NCBI RefSeq assembly: GCF_000315235.1
Contig: NZ_BALG01000185.1
Coordinates: 96,280-160,279 of the forward strand
DNA length: 64,000 nt
Reading direction: 5' to 3'
Source: Paenibacillus popilliae ATCC 14706
Lineage (GTDB): Bacteria; Bacillota; Bacilli; Paenibacillales; Paenibacillaceae
Shown here piece by piece: positions 57,610-64,000 of this stretch (its first letter is position 1; each line of letters starts with the position of its first letter). Below the pieces are notes generated by a model, which did no database searches, was not told the DNA's origin, and saw only the letters and a program-made list of their open reading frames with translations. A program made the translations under genes and the position numbers.

Positions 57610-57906
57610 ATGATTGTGCATATGACGATGTTCTATGTCAAACCAGGAACGGCGAACGATTTTGAGAGCAGCGTTCGCGAGGCATCGGTGATTTTGGCGG
57701 AGCGGCCGGGATATATGAAGCACGAGCTCCATAAATGTGTGGAGGTTGCGGATAAGTACATGATGATCGTCGAGTGGAATTCGTTCAAGGATCATATGCC
57801 GGGCTTTACGGCATCGGAAGCCTACCTTGAGTGGAGCATGCTGCTGCAGCCCTTTTTGGAGCACCCTCCTGTGTCGGAACATTATGTCGGCATTAGACTG
57901 AAATAA
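57610..57906 (+). CDS. Antibiotic-biosynthesis-monooxygenase-type (ABM) protein
   Basis: 98-residue ferredoxin-like barrel, MIVHMTMFYVKPGTANDFESSVREASVILAERPGYMKHELHKCVEVADKYMMIVEWNSFKDHMPGF. The ABM fold includes heme-degrading and quinone-oxidising enzymes, and many members are uncharacterised. No IsdG-type Asn/His/Trp set can be assigned with certainty. The ATG at 57610 follows GGGGAAGGGAG. A longer frame from 57472 is rejected. Confidence 0.8.
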   Translation: MIVHMTMFYVKPGTANDFESSVREASVILAERPGYMKHELHKCVEVADKYMMIVEWNSFKDHMPGFTASEAYLEWSMLLQPFLEHPPVSEHYVGIRLK

Positions 57907-58004
57907 GGCGGCCGTACGTTGTGGAAATTGGAGCGTAGTCATCAGGATGGGTTATTCAGTATAATGGAGGAGTATGACTACCTTTTGAAGGGTTGTGTAG
58001 TAGC

Positions 58005-59699
58005 ATGACAATTCGCGAGTATCGTTATGAGCGTCCTCATATGGCGGAGATCGGCAAGCGGTTCAAAGAGCATCTGCAGGCCTTCCATGCGGCGGACAGC
58101 CTTGAAGAGCAGGATCGGGCCATGGAGGCAGTCAACAAGCTGCGCAGTGTGTTCGATACCCAAAGCCAACTTGTCGCCATACGTCATTCCATCGACACGA
58201 ATGATAAGTTCTATATGGCGGAGCAGGATTATATGGACGAGATCACGCCGATGTTCCAGGAATACATAACAGATTACTACCGGGCATTGACCGGCTCGAA
58301 ATTCCGGGCCGAGCTGGAAGAGAAATGGGGCAACCAATTGTTCCAATTAGCAGAGCTGTCGGTGAAGACGTTCCAAGCGGATATCATTGAAGATCTGCAG
58401 CAGGAGAACAAGCTGGCGACGGAATATAGCAAGCTGATCGCATCGGCGAAGATTCCATTTGAGGGCGAGAAGCGCACACTGGCGCAGTTAACACCGTTCG
58501 AGCAGTCTCCGGATCGGGAAATGAGACGGCGCGCGTCCAAAGCGCGTTACCAGTTCATGGCACAGCATGAGGGGGAGTTTGACCGAATTTATGACGAATT
58601 GGTGAAGGTGCGTACGAAGATGGCGAGGAAGCTGGGCTTCTCCAACTTCGTCGAGCTTGCTTATGCACGTATGTGCCGCACTGATTATAACGCCGAGATG
58701 GTCGCTAACTTCCGCAAGCAGGTGTTGGATGAGATTGTGCCGATAGCGACCAAACTTCGTGAGCGCCAACGCAACCGGCTCAGCGTCGACACGCTGCGCT
58801 TCTATGACGAAGGCCTCAGCTTCAAGACGGGCAATGCGATACCGAAGGGCGATCCAGACTGGATTATCGCGAACGGGGCGAAGATGTATGCGGAGTTGTC
58901 GCCAGAGATGAACGAATTCTTCACGTTCATGATTGACAACGGTCTAATGGATCTCGTCAGCAAAAAAGGCAAGCAGGGCGGAGGCTACTGCACCTATTTA
59001 AGCGAATACGGAGCGCCGTTCATTTTCTCCAACTTCAACGGTACTTCGGGCGATATCGATGTGTTGACCCACGAAGCCGGGCATGCCTTCCAGGTGTATG
59101 AGAGCAGACATTTCAAGGTGCCGGAATACAATTGGCCGACATACGAGGCGGCCGAGATTCATTCCATAAGCATGGAGTTCTTCACTTGGCCATGGATGAA
59201 CCTGTTCTTCGAAGAGGAGACGGAGAAGTATAAATTCGATCATTTGTCATCGGGACTGCTCTTCCTGCCATACGGCGTATCGGTTGATGAGTTCCAGCAT
59301 TTCGTCTACGACAATCCGGACGCGACGCCGGCGGAGCGGAAGGCGGCTTGGCGCGATATCGAGCGCAAATATTTGCCGCACCGCAATTACGAGGGCATGG
59401 ATTACCTGGAGCACGGCGGATTCTGGCACAAGCAGGGACATATTTTCCAGTCGCCGTTCTATTATATTGATTACACGCTGGCCCTAATCTGCGCCTTCCA
59501 GTTCTGGAAGCGCATGAATGAAGATTACGAAGCGGCATGGGCCGATTATGTAAAGCTGTGTCAAGCTGGCGGCAGCCAGTCCTTCACCGAACTTGTCGCC
59601 GTAGCCGGCCTCATCTCTCCGTTCGAGGACGGATGCGTGGCCTCGGTCATCGGCGTTATCGAACAATGGTTACATGAGGTAGACGATACGCAGCTGTAA
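58005..59699 (+). CDS. M3-family oligoendopeptidase
   Basis: 564-residue cytosolic zinc peptidase acting on short peptides. The zinc motif is HEAGH at 356-360 (VLTHEAGHAFQVYESR), and the third ligand is Glu in AAEIHSISMEFF. The family core FIFSNFNGTSGDIDVLTHEAGH is intact. No signal peptide. The ATG at 58005 is preceded by GAAGGG, a modest ribosome site. PepF-like length. Confidence 0.92.
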   Translation: MTIREYRYERPHMAEIGKRFKEHLQAFHAADSLEEQDRAMEAVNKLRSVFDTQSQLVAIRHSIDTNDKFYMAEQDYMDEITPMFQEYITDYYRALTGSKFRAELEEKWGNQLFQLAELSVKTFQADIIEDLQQENKLATEYSKLIASAKIPFEGEKRTLAQLTPFEQSPDREMRRRASKARYQFMAQHEGEFDRIYDELVKVRTKMARKLGFSNFVELAYARMCRTDYNAEMVANFRKQVLDEIVPIATKLRERQRNRLSVDTLRFYDEGLSFKTGNAIPKGDPDWIIANGAKMYAELSPEMNEFFTFMIDNGLMDLVSKKGKQGGGYCTYLSEYGAPFIFSNFNGTSGDIDVLTHEAGHAFQVYESRHFKVPEYNWPTYEAAEIHSISMEFFTWPWMNLFFEEETEKYKFDHLSSGLLFLPYGVSVDEFQHFVYDNPDATPAERKAAWRDIERKYLPHRNYEGMDYLEHGGFWHKQGHIFQSPFYYIDYTLALICAFQFWKRMNEDYEAAWADYVKLCQAGGSQSFTELVAVAGLISPFEDGCVASVIGVIEQWLHEVDDTQL

Positions 59700-59809
59700 G
59701 CCTGGGCCAAGGGAATCGCGTGGTTGCTGCGGAGGTGTGTCGCAGTTGGAGAAGCGGCGGGCAGACCCAGGTGGTGCGGAATAAATGAGTTGGCAGGAGG
59801 AATGTAACC

Positions 59810-60229
59810 ATGTTCATCAATGTGAAGCCGCAGCTGCGAGAGGCGGACATTCGCGATCTCATCGAGCTGTCTGTTTTTCCCGACCCAGAAAATGTAGAAG
59901 CTGTATTGACAAAGTATGAGCAGCATCCTGGAGACGAGTTGTGGGGGTATGAGAGCGAAGGCGAGGTTGTAGGCCTAATCGGTTTCCGGAAGTATGGGAA
60001 GGAGATAGAGATTCTTCATATCGCCGTCCATCCGGAGCTGCGAGGCGCAGGGTTTGGCAGGGGCATGATCTTGGAGCTCATACATCAGGAGCAGCCGGAT
60101 ATCGTCACGGCCGTGACGGATGAGGATGCGGTCGATTTTTACCGAAATATCGGATTTACGATTGAGAGTCTAGGCGAAATCGACCCGGGTGTGGAACGGT
60201 TTACTTGTACGTTTGAGACTCATCCTTAA
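59810..60229 (+). CDS. GNAT-family N-acetyltransferase
   Basis: 139-residue acetyl-CoA-dependent transferase. LHIAVHPELRGAGFGRGMILELI is the acetyl-CoA-binding motif A (R/Q-x-x-G-x-G/A), and DEDAVDFYRNIGFTIESLG is motif B. Substrate unknown. GGCAGGAGGAATG precedes the ATG. Confidence 0.88.
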   Translation: MFINVKPQLREADIRDLIELSVFPDPENVEAVLTKYEQHPGDELWGYESEGEVVGLIGFRKYGKEIEILHIAVHPELRGAGFGRGMILELIHQEQPDIVTAVTDEDAVDFYRNIGFTIESLGEIDPGVERFTCTFETHP

Positions 60230-60317
60230 TAGATTACAACAGGCAACAAAATCTTAATATAGTGCCATATATTATAGCATACTCTCTCCTGCTATTCGTG
60301 TTACGATGTATACGAAT

Positions 60318-60435
60318 TCGAATCAAGCCGAAGCTCGGAAGAGCGCGGGGGAACCAACTTCTGGGGTGAAGATGCATACTTGCGTCAGGGGTGACCTCTT
60401 TGACCCGAACCCGACAGCTAACCTCGTAGGCTGCA
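60318..60435 (+). promoter_or_regulatory. c-di-AMP riboswitch (ydaO/yuaA class)
   Basis: Conserved blocks in order: GCTCGGAAGAGCGCGGGGGA with ACCAACTT, GGGGTGAA, AGGGGTGACCTC, GACCCGAACCCGACAGC, and AGCTAACCTCGTAGGC. It lies directly before the ribosome site of the secreted CAP protein gene. Cyclic di-AMP binding normally switches such genes off, linking cell-wall and osmotic state to expression. With so short a gap to the ribosome site, control may act at the level of the 3' part of the aptamer itself. Confidence 0.95.
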
Positions 60436-60453
60436 AAGGGAGAGATGCAATTC

Positions 60454-61203
60454 ATGAAAAAGAATACATTCAAAAAAGTCGCAGTAATCAGCGTCATCGC
60501 GCTAGCTCCGGTCCTGGCAGCAGGTTCCAGCTTCGCGGCGCCGCAGACGGATGCGGTCCAAGCGCAAAGCCCGAATTGCTATAGGGTCAACGTCAATGGC
60601 GTCAATGTGAAGGCCGATATTCCGGAACCGGCGAATTCCGCGGATTGGCAAGCATGGTTGGACAAGCTGGCGAAGGAATGGAATAACGGCAGCCAGCAGT
60701 CCGACGTGAAGCAGCCGATGGTTCAAGATCCAGGCAGCGTCGTCAACAAGCCGGAATCCAAGCCGACGCCTGCTCCAGTTGAGACGGAGCCGGCCCAGCC
60801 AGCGCCAAGTACGGATAATAATATGGCAACGGATAAGTCCGACTTTGCGAATCAAGTGGTGGATCTGGTCAACAAGGAACGGGCCCAAGCCGGCCTGAAT
60901 CCGCTTCAGTCAGATGAGAATCTGATGAAGGTGGCGATGATTAAGGCGCAAGATATGTATGATAACAACTATTTTGACCATCAATCGCCGACGCTTGGTT
61001 CGCCGTTCGATCTGATGAAGGGGCAGGGCATTCAATACCGCACTGCCGGAGAGAACATCGCAAAAGCCCAGCGTACACCAGAAGAGGTTATGAACGCTTG
61101 GATGAACAGCGAAGGCCATCGCCAAAACATTTTGAATCCCGATTATACAGCGATTGGCGTCGCGTACTACAATGGCGAATGGGTTCAAGAGTTCACAGGT
61201 TAA
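60454..61203 (+). CDS. Secreted CAP-domain (SCP-like) protein
   Basis: 249-residue exported protein. Signal peptide MKKNTFKKVAVISVIALAPVLAAGSSFAA, a short conserved domain, a Pro/Glu/Thr-rich linker (about 85-120), then a CAP domain (about 125-249) with FANQVVDLVNKERAQAGLNPLQSD, YFDHQSPTLGSPFDLM, RTAGENIAKAQRTPEEVMNAWMNSEGHRQNILNPDYTAIGVAYY. YkwD-like; function in the envelope is unknown. Start at 60454 gives a proper spacing from AAAGGGAG. The ATG at 60445 is too close. Controlled by the c-di-AMP riboswitch. Confidence 0.92.
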   Translation: MKKNTFKKVAVISVIALAPVLAAGSSFAAPQTDAVQAQSPNCYRVNVNGVNVKADIPEPANSADWQAWLDKLAKEWNNGSQQSDVKQPMVQDPGSVVNKPESKPTPAPVETEPAQPAPSTDNNMATDKSDFANQVVDLVNKERAQAGLNPLQSDENLMKVAMIKAQDMYDNNYFDHQSPTLGSPFDLMKGQGIQYRTAGENIAKAQRTPEEVMNAWMNSEGHRQNILNPDYTAIGVAYYNGEWVQEFTG

Positions 61204-61224
61204 CAAGTAAATATCGCATCGTAG

Positions 61225-61256
61225 CAGCGGCACCGGGAGAAGGTGCCGCTGTTTTG
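61225..61256 (+). terminator. Terminator after the CAP gene
   Basis: CAGCGGCACC (61225-61234) pairs with GGTGCCGCTG (61242-61251), then TTTTG. Confidence 0.88.
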
Positions 61257-61383
61257 TCGTGTTATCCTGTTGCCGCCATTGGGACTTGCTTTTACAATAA
61301 GATCAGATAAAATATAACCTTGTCCAGACAAGGCATGTGATGGAGTTTCGTTCATATGGATAGGATAGGAGGAGGGGAGGCCC

Positions 61384-62418
61384 ATGGCTTTTGGCGCCCG
61401 GGTGTTGAAGACGGGGATCGCCGTTACGCTCGCCTTATACATCAGTCAATATTTGCAATTCAAAACGCCGGTGATTGCTGCAGTGGCGGCCATCTTCGCT
61501 ATGCAGCCGTCCATCTACCGGTCATGGCGTTATTTTCTCGATCAACTGCAGACGAATACACTTGGGGCCGCGATCGCTCTCTTGGCCGGCATGGCATTCT
61601 CGAACGAGCCGATTGCGGTAGGGATTGCGTGCATCGTGGTCATCATTATCTGTCTAAAAATGAAGATGGAGGAGACGATAGGGCTGACCCTGGTCACCGT
61701 CATCTCGGTCATGGAAGCATCGGGGCAATGGAACTTCGCGCTCGGACGGTTCGCGCTGACGCTGATTGGCATTGGTTCGGCATTTCTAATCAATATATTA
61801 TTCTTTCCACCGAATCCGCAGGCGCAATTTATCGGGCAAATTCAGAATGTATTCAGACGGATGTCGCTTCTGTTGCGCACCGCCATTTCGGATGAGATGA
61901 AGGAGAGCGCGTTCCGCGTCGAGAAGCAGGAGCTGGAGGATTCCATGAAATCGATCTCGGACAAATACAAGCTGTTCGAAGAGGAGACGAAGAAGCTGAA
62001 GCAGGCCAAATCCCGGCATACGCGCCGCATTGTCGTGTACAAACAGTTGCTAAACACGCTGCGTAAAGGCATCGAAGTGCTGCATATCATCGAGGAGCAT
62101 TATTTCCAGTCGGCCCGGACGAAGGAATCCGATCTGTACTTTGATCGTCATCTGGGACTGCTTATGAAGTGCCATGAGCATGTCCTGCTCAAGTTCGAGG
62201 ATAAGGTCAAGCCCGACAGCAGCGAGATTACCAATCTGGAGCAGGAGAACGAACGCTTCATGACCCAGGCACTGCATTACGGCGCGGAAGGAGCGCTGCG
62301 GTTGTCGATCGTGGCCGCGTCCTTGTATGAATACGGTCACCAGATTAGCAGGCTTGACCGTCTGGTTGGCCATGTGGATAAGGAAGAAGATAAGAGTCTG
62401 CTGCAAAGCTTGCTGTAG
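61384..62418 (+). CDS. Aromatic acid exporter family / FUSC-like membrane protein
   Basis: 344 residues: an N-terminal half with four to five membrane spans (KTGIAVTLALYISQYLQFKTPVIAAVAAIFAMQPSIYRSWRYFLDQLQTNTLGAAIALLAGM...) typical of the ArAE_1/DUF939 family, and a long helical cytoplasmic half. Homologs are proposed exporters, but transport has rarely been shown. GGAGGAGGGGAGG precedes the ATG. Confidence 0.85.
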   Translation: MAFGARVLKTGIAVTLALYISQYLQFKTPVIAAVAAIFAMQPSIYRSWRYFLDQLQTNTLGAAIALLAGMAFSNEPIAVGIACIVVIIICLKMKMEETIGLTLVTVISVMEASGQWNFALGRFALTLIGIGSAFLINILFFPPNPQAQFIGQIQNVFRRMSLLLRTAISDEMKESAFRVEKQELEDSMKSISDKYKLFEEETKKLKQAKSRHTRRIVVYKQLLNTLRKGIEVLHIIEEHYFQSARTKESDLYFDRHLGLLMKCHEHVLLKFEDKVKPDSSEITNLEQENERFMTQALHYGAEGALRLSIVAASLYEYGHQISRLDRLVGHVDKEEDKSLLQSLL

Positions 62419-62581
62419 ACTTGCGATGCCTGCCAATCTGAACCGGTAGTAGACGCTGTGATCTTGCTGCGACCAGTTGGAGACGGCTATCCAACACTTG
62501 AACCGGCTGCAAGTCCAAGAATAAACCTTGTTCGCACAGGGCACCCTGAGCCTAACAATACATTTGAGAGAGGTGTCCGGG

Positions 62582-63445
62582 GTGCCGATTGCCCGCTTGA
62601 ACGGTGTCAGCCTGCACTATCATGTGCGAGGCAAAGGGGTGCCCATCATCTGGATCCATCCGCCATTGCTGACATCGGAAAATTTCAATTACCAGATGGT
62701 CCAACTGTCCGACAGCTTCCGTCTGATCTCGTTCGATATCCGGGGCCACGGATACAGCGGACCGTCCGACGAGCCGATCACGTACCGGCTCATCGTCGAA
62801 GATATGCTCGCCCTGATGGATAAGCTGGGCGTGAAGCAAGCGTATGTTGGCGGCTACTCTACCGGAGGATCGATCGCGCTGCAGGCGCTTTTGTCCGACC
62901 CAGAGAGGTTTCTCGGCGGCGTGCTGATCAGCGCGATGTCCGAAGCGAGCGATCTGTGGCTGCGCGGCCGGATTCGCGCGGCGGCCGCCTTGACGCGCTT
63001 GAAGGCGAAGTCGCTTATATTATGGGCAATCACCAGGGGGAATGCCGACAGTCGCCTTACCTTTAAGAATCTTCAGCGAGCGGCGAGGAGAGGCAATAGT
63101 GCCAACTGGAGGCAATATTACCAGTACAGCTTGACCTACAATTGCACGGATCGGTTGCAGGACATCAAGGCGCCGGTGCTGCTCATTTACGGGCAAAGCG
63201 ACAGAAGTTTCCACAAATATGCACTTATCCTGCATCATGGTCTGCCAAACAGCCAATTGTACTGGATCCCAAAGGCAAAGCATCAAATTCCGACCAAGAA
63301 TGCATTGGAGATGAATTGGCTGATAGAGCAGTGGTTGAAGAGCCGATACACGACGCGGCACAAGGAAGGGGAGGAAACGTTGGCATGGTCGGGGCAATTG
63401 TATACTGCCGATAGGGATGCGCAGGAGCAACATATGCTTGAATAA
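62582..63445 (+). CDS. Alpha/beta hydrolase
   Basis: 287-residue serine hydrolase. The nucleophile elbow is GGYSTGGS, HG oxyanion region IIWIHPPLL, DIRGHGYSGPSD, and a catalytic His probably in KAKHQIPT. Substrate unknown. The GTG at 62582 after GAGAGAGGTG gives MPIARLNGVSLHYHVRGKG, a normal start for the family. The longer frame from 62528 is rejected. A C-terminal tail of about 40 residues after the fold is unusual. Confidence 0.85.
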   Translation: MPIARLNGVSLHYHVRGKGVPIIWIHPPLLTSENFNYQMVQLSDSFRLISFDIRGHGYSGPSDEPITYRLIVEDMLALMDKLGVKQAYVGGYSTGGSIALQALLSDPERFLGGVLISAMSEASDLWLRGRIRAAAALTRLKAKSLILWAITRGNADSRLTFKNLQRAARRGNSANWRQYYQYSLTYNCTDRLQDIKAPVLLIYGQSDRSFHKYALILHHGLPNSQLYWIPKAKHQIPTKNALEMNWLIEQWLKSRYTTRHKEGEETLAWSGQLYTADRDAQEQHMLE

Positions 63446-63532
63446 TGATTGCATTTTTGTGAAAAATGTCGAGTTATCATCGAGAGGGCACATAGATTCG
63501 GGCTGGACAGGAACAATAAGGGAGAGCCTACG

Positions 63533-63715
63533 GTGAAAGGATTGTTGTCCATGATGACGAATAGGCAGAAGAAGCAATTCGGGCCAACCTTCGCGCCCGG
63601 CATGGAGCTGGATAATTTGAAAGAAAAAGCGACTCCGGAAGAAATTGATCGCGGCGACTCGACTTCCGTTACCAATCTTATTCTGGATCGGACCGGCGAC
63701 GACAATCAAGGGTAA
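63533..63715 (+). CDS. Small hypothetical protein
   Basis: 60 residues, starting MKGLLSMMTNRQKKQFGP and ending VTNLILDRTGDDNQG; charged, no membrane span. The GTG at 63533 has AAGGGAGAG upstream. A longer TTG-start version from 63449 (with CEKC) would overlap the end region of the hydrolase transcript. Family not recognised. Followed by a terminator. Confidence 0.55.
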   Translation: MKGLLSMMTNRQKKQFGPTFAPGMELDNLKEKATPEEIDRGDSTSVTNLILDRTGDDNQG

Positions 63716-63729
63716 CGAGCCGGAACCTT

Positions 63730-63770
63730 GAGCCGCCCTGCGATGCCGAAGAGCATGCCGGGCGGCTCTT
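63730..63770 (+). terminator. Terminator after the small hypothetical gene
   Basis: GAGCCGCCC (63730-63738) pairs with GGGCGGCTC (63760-63768), with an inner GATGC/GCATGC-like pairing and a TTAATT tail. The 63771-64000 remainder has an extended -10 TGCTATACT at 63874-63882 and no gene start inside the window. Confidence 0.75.
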
Positions 63771-63959
63771 AATTATATAAGAAAGAAAGCTGTCATAGAA
63801 ATATACACGGTGAACATAAGTAATAATATAGTAAATATGGCGACCAAGTTCGATAACGGACTTCTTTGGACTATGCTATACTGAAAACCGTAATCGTATA
63901 GGTGTCTGACTAGATTTGCTGAAGGCGCAACTGAACGGCAGATTTGACCGTCTAATGTA

Positions 63960-63973
63960 GGGGGGGGGGGGGG
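63960..63973 (+). repeat. 14-base G homopolymer
   Basis: Fourteen consecutive G residues 27 bases before the window end, about 80 bases downstream of an extended -10 promoter. Such tracts are prone to slippage in replication and to sequencing error. Confidence 0.7.
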
Positions 63974-64000
63974 CTTTGCAAAACGGGGGCCGATGCCCCA

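Overview
The window looks like a chromosomal segment of a spore-forming Firmicute, most likely Paenibacillus. This is inferred from gene order and protein character (SpoIIIE, SleB, SpoVS, RodZ, the ymf/recA/rny/ymdB/miaB/ricA series, COG3947-type SARP response regulator), from strong AGGAGG ribosome sites and from frequent TTG/GTG starts. No rRNA, tRNA, CRISPR array or intact prophage is visible.

1-10.2 kb is the ylzJ end, spoIIIE, sleB and the ymf cluster: a catalytically complete and an incomplete M16 peptidase (ymfH, ymfF), the EF-P 5-aminopentanone reductase ymfI, DUF3243, ymfK and rodZ. 10.2-12.9 kb is an AT-rich island with a secreted peptide, a large MOP-type flippase, a divergent palindromic operator, a 40-bp partial duplication and a decayed IS3-family transposase. 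13-29 kb returns to housekeeping genes: rimO-pgsA, cinA, recA (with LexA box), recX, rny, ymdB, spoVS (sigma-H promoter), a dipeptidase, korAB, pduL, miaB and ricA. This places RNase Y, YmdB and the Y-complex subunit RicA close together.

29-38 kb holds NAD salvage (pncA-pncB), an unexplained repeat-rich stretch with a broken reading frame, L-lactate dehydrogenase, and copper control (csoR-copZ and copA, each behind the same operator). 37.8-40.6 kb is a cobalamin riboswitch and metE. 40.6-54 kb mixes intact genes (DUF3939, nitroreductase, DUF72, guanine-riboswitch xpt-pbuX, degV, mscS) with at least seven decayed genes (SDR, DapA-like, NAD-binding, M17 aminopeptidase, CoA-disulfide reductase, DUF5808, GGDEF).

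52-57.3 kb is the most interesting part. A REC-SARP response regulator and a giant 7TM hybrid kinase form a two-component pair. The kinase has Lys in place of its first phospho-His and Asn in place of its receiver Asp, leaving only the C-terminal LytS-type His. Three promoters here share one architecture: two TTGTTCA-like heptamers repeated every 11 bp, then exactly 11 bp, then a -10 box. They precede the regulator, the kinase, and a small minus-strand gene for a 59-residue Cys/His protein. This matches the direct-repeat geometry known for SARP operators and suggests an autoregulated circuit with a previously unannotated small target gene.

57.4-64 kb holds an ABM-domain protein, M3 oligopeptidase, GNAT acetyltransferase, a c-di-AMP riboswitch controlling a secreted CAP protein, an aromatic-acid-exporter-like protein, an alpha/beta hydrolase and a small hypothetical protein, ending in a 14-G homopolymer.
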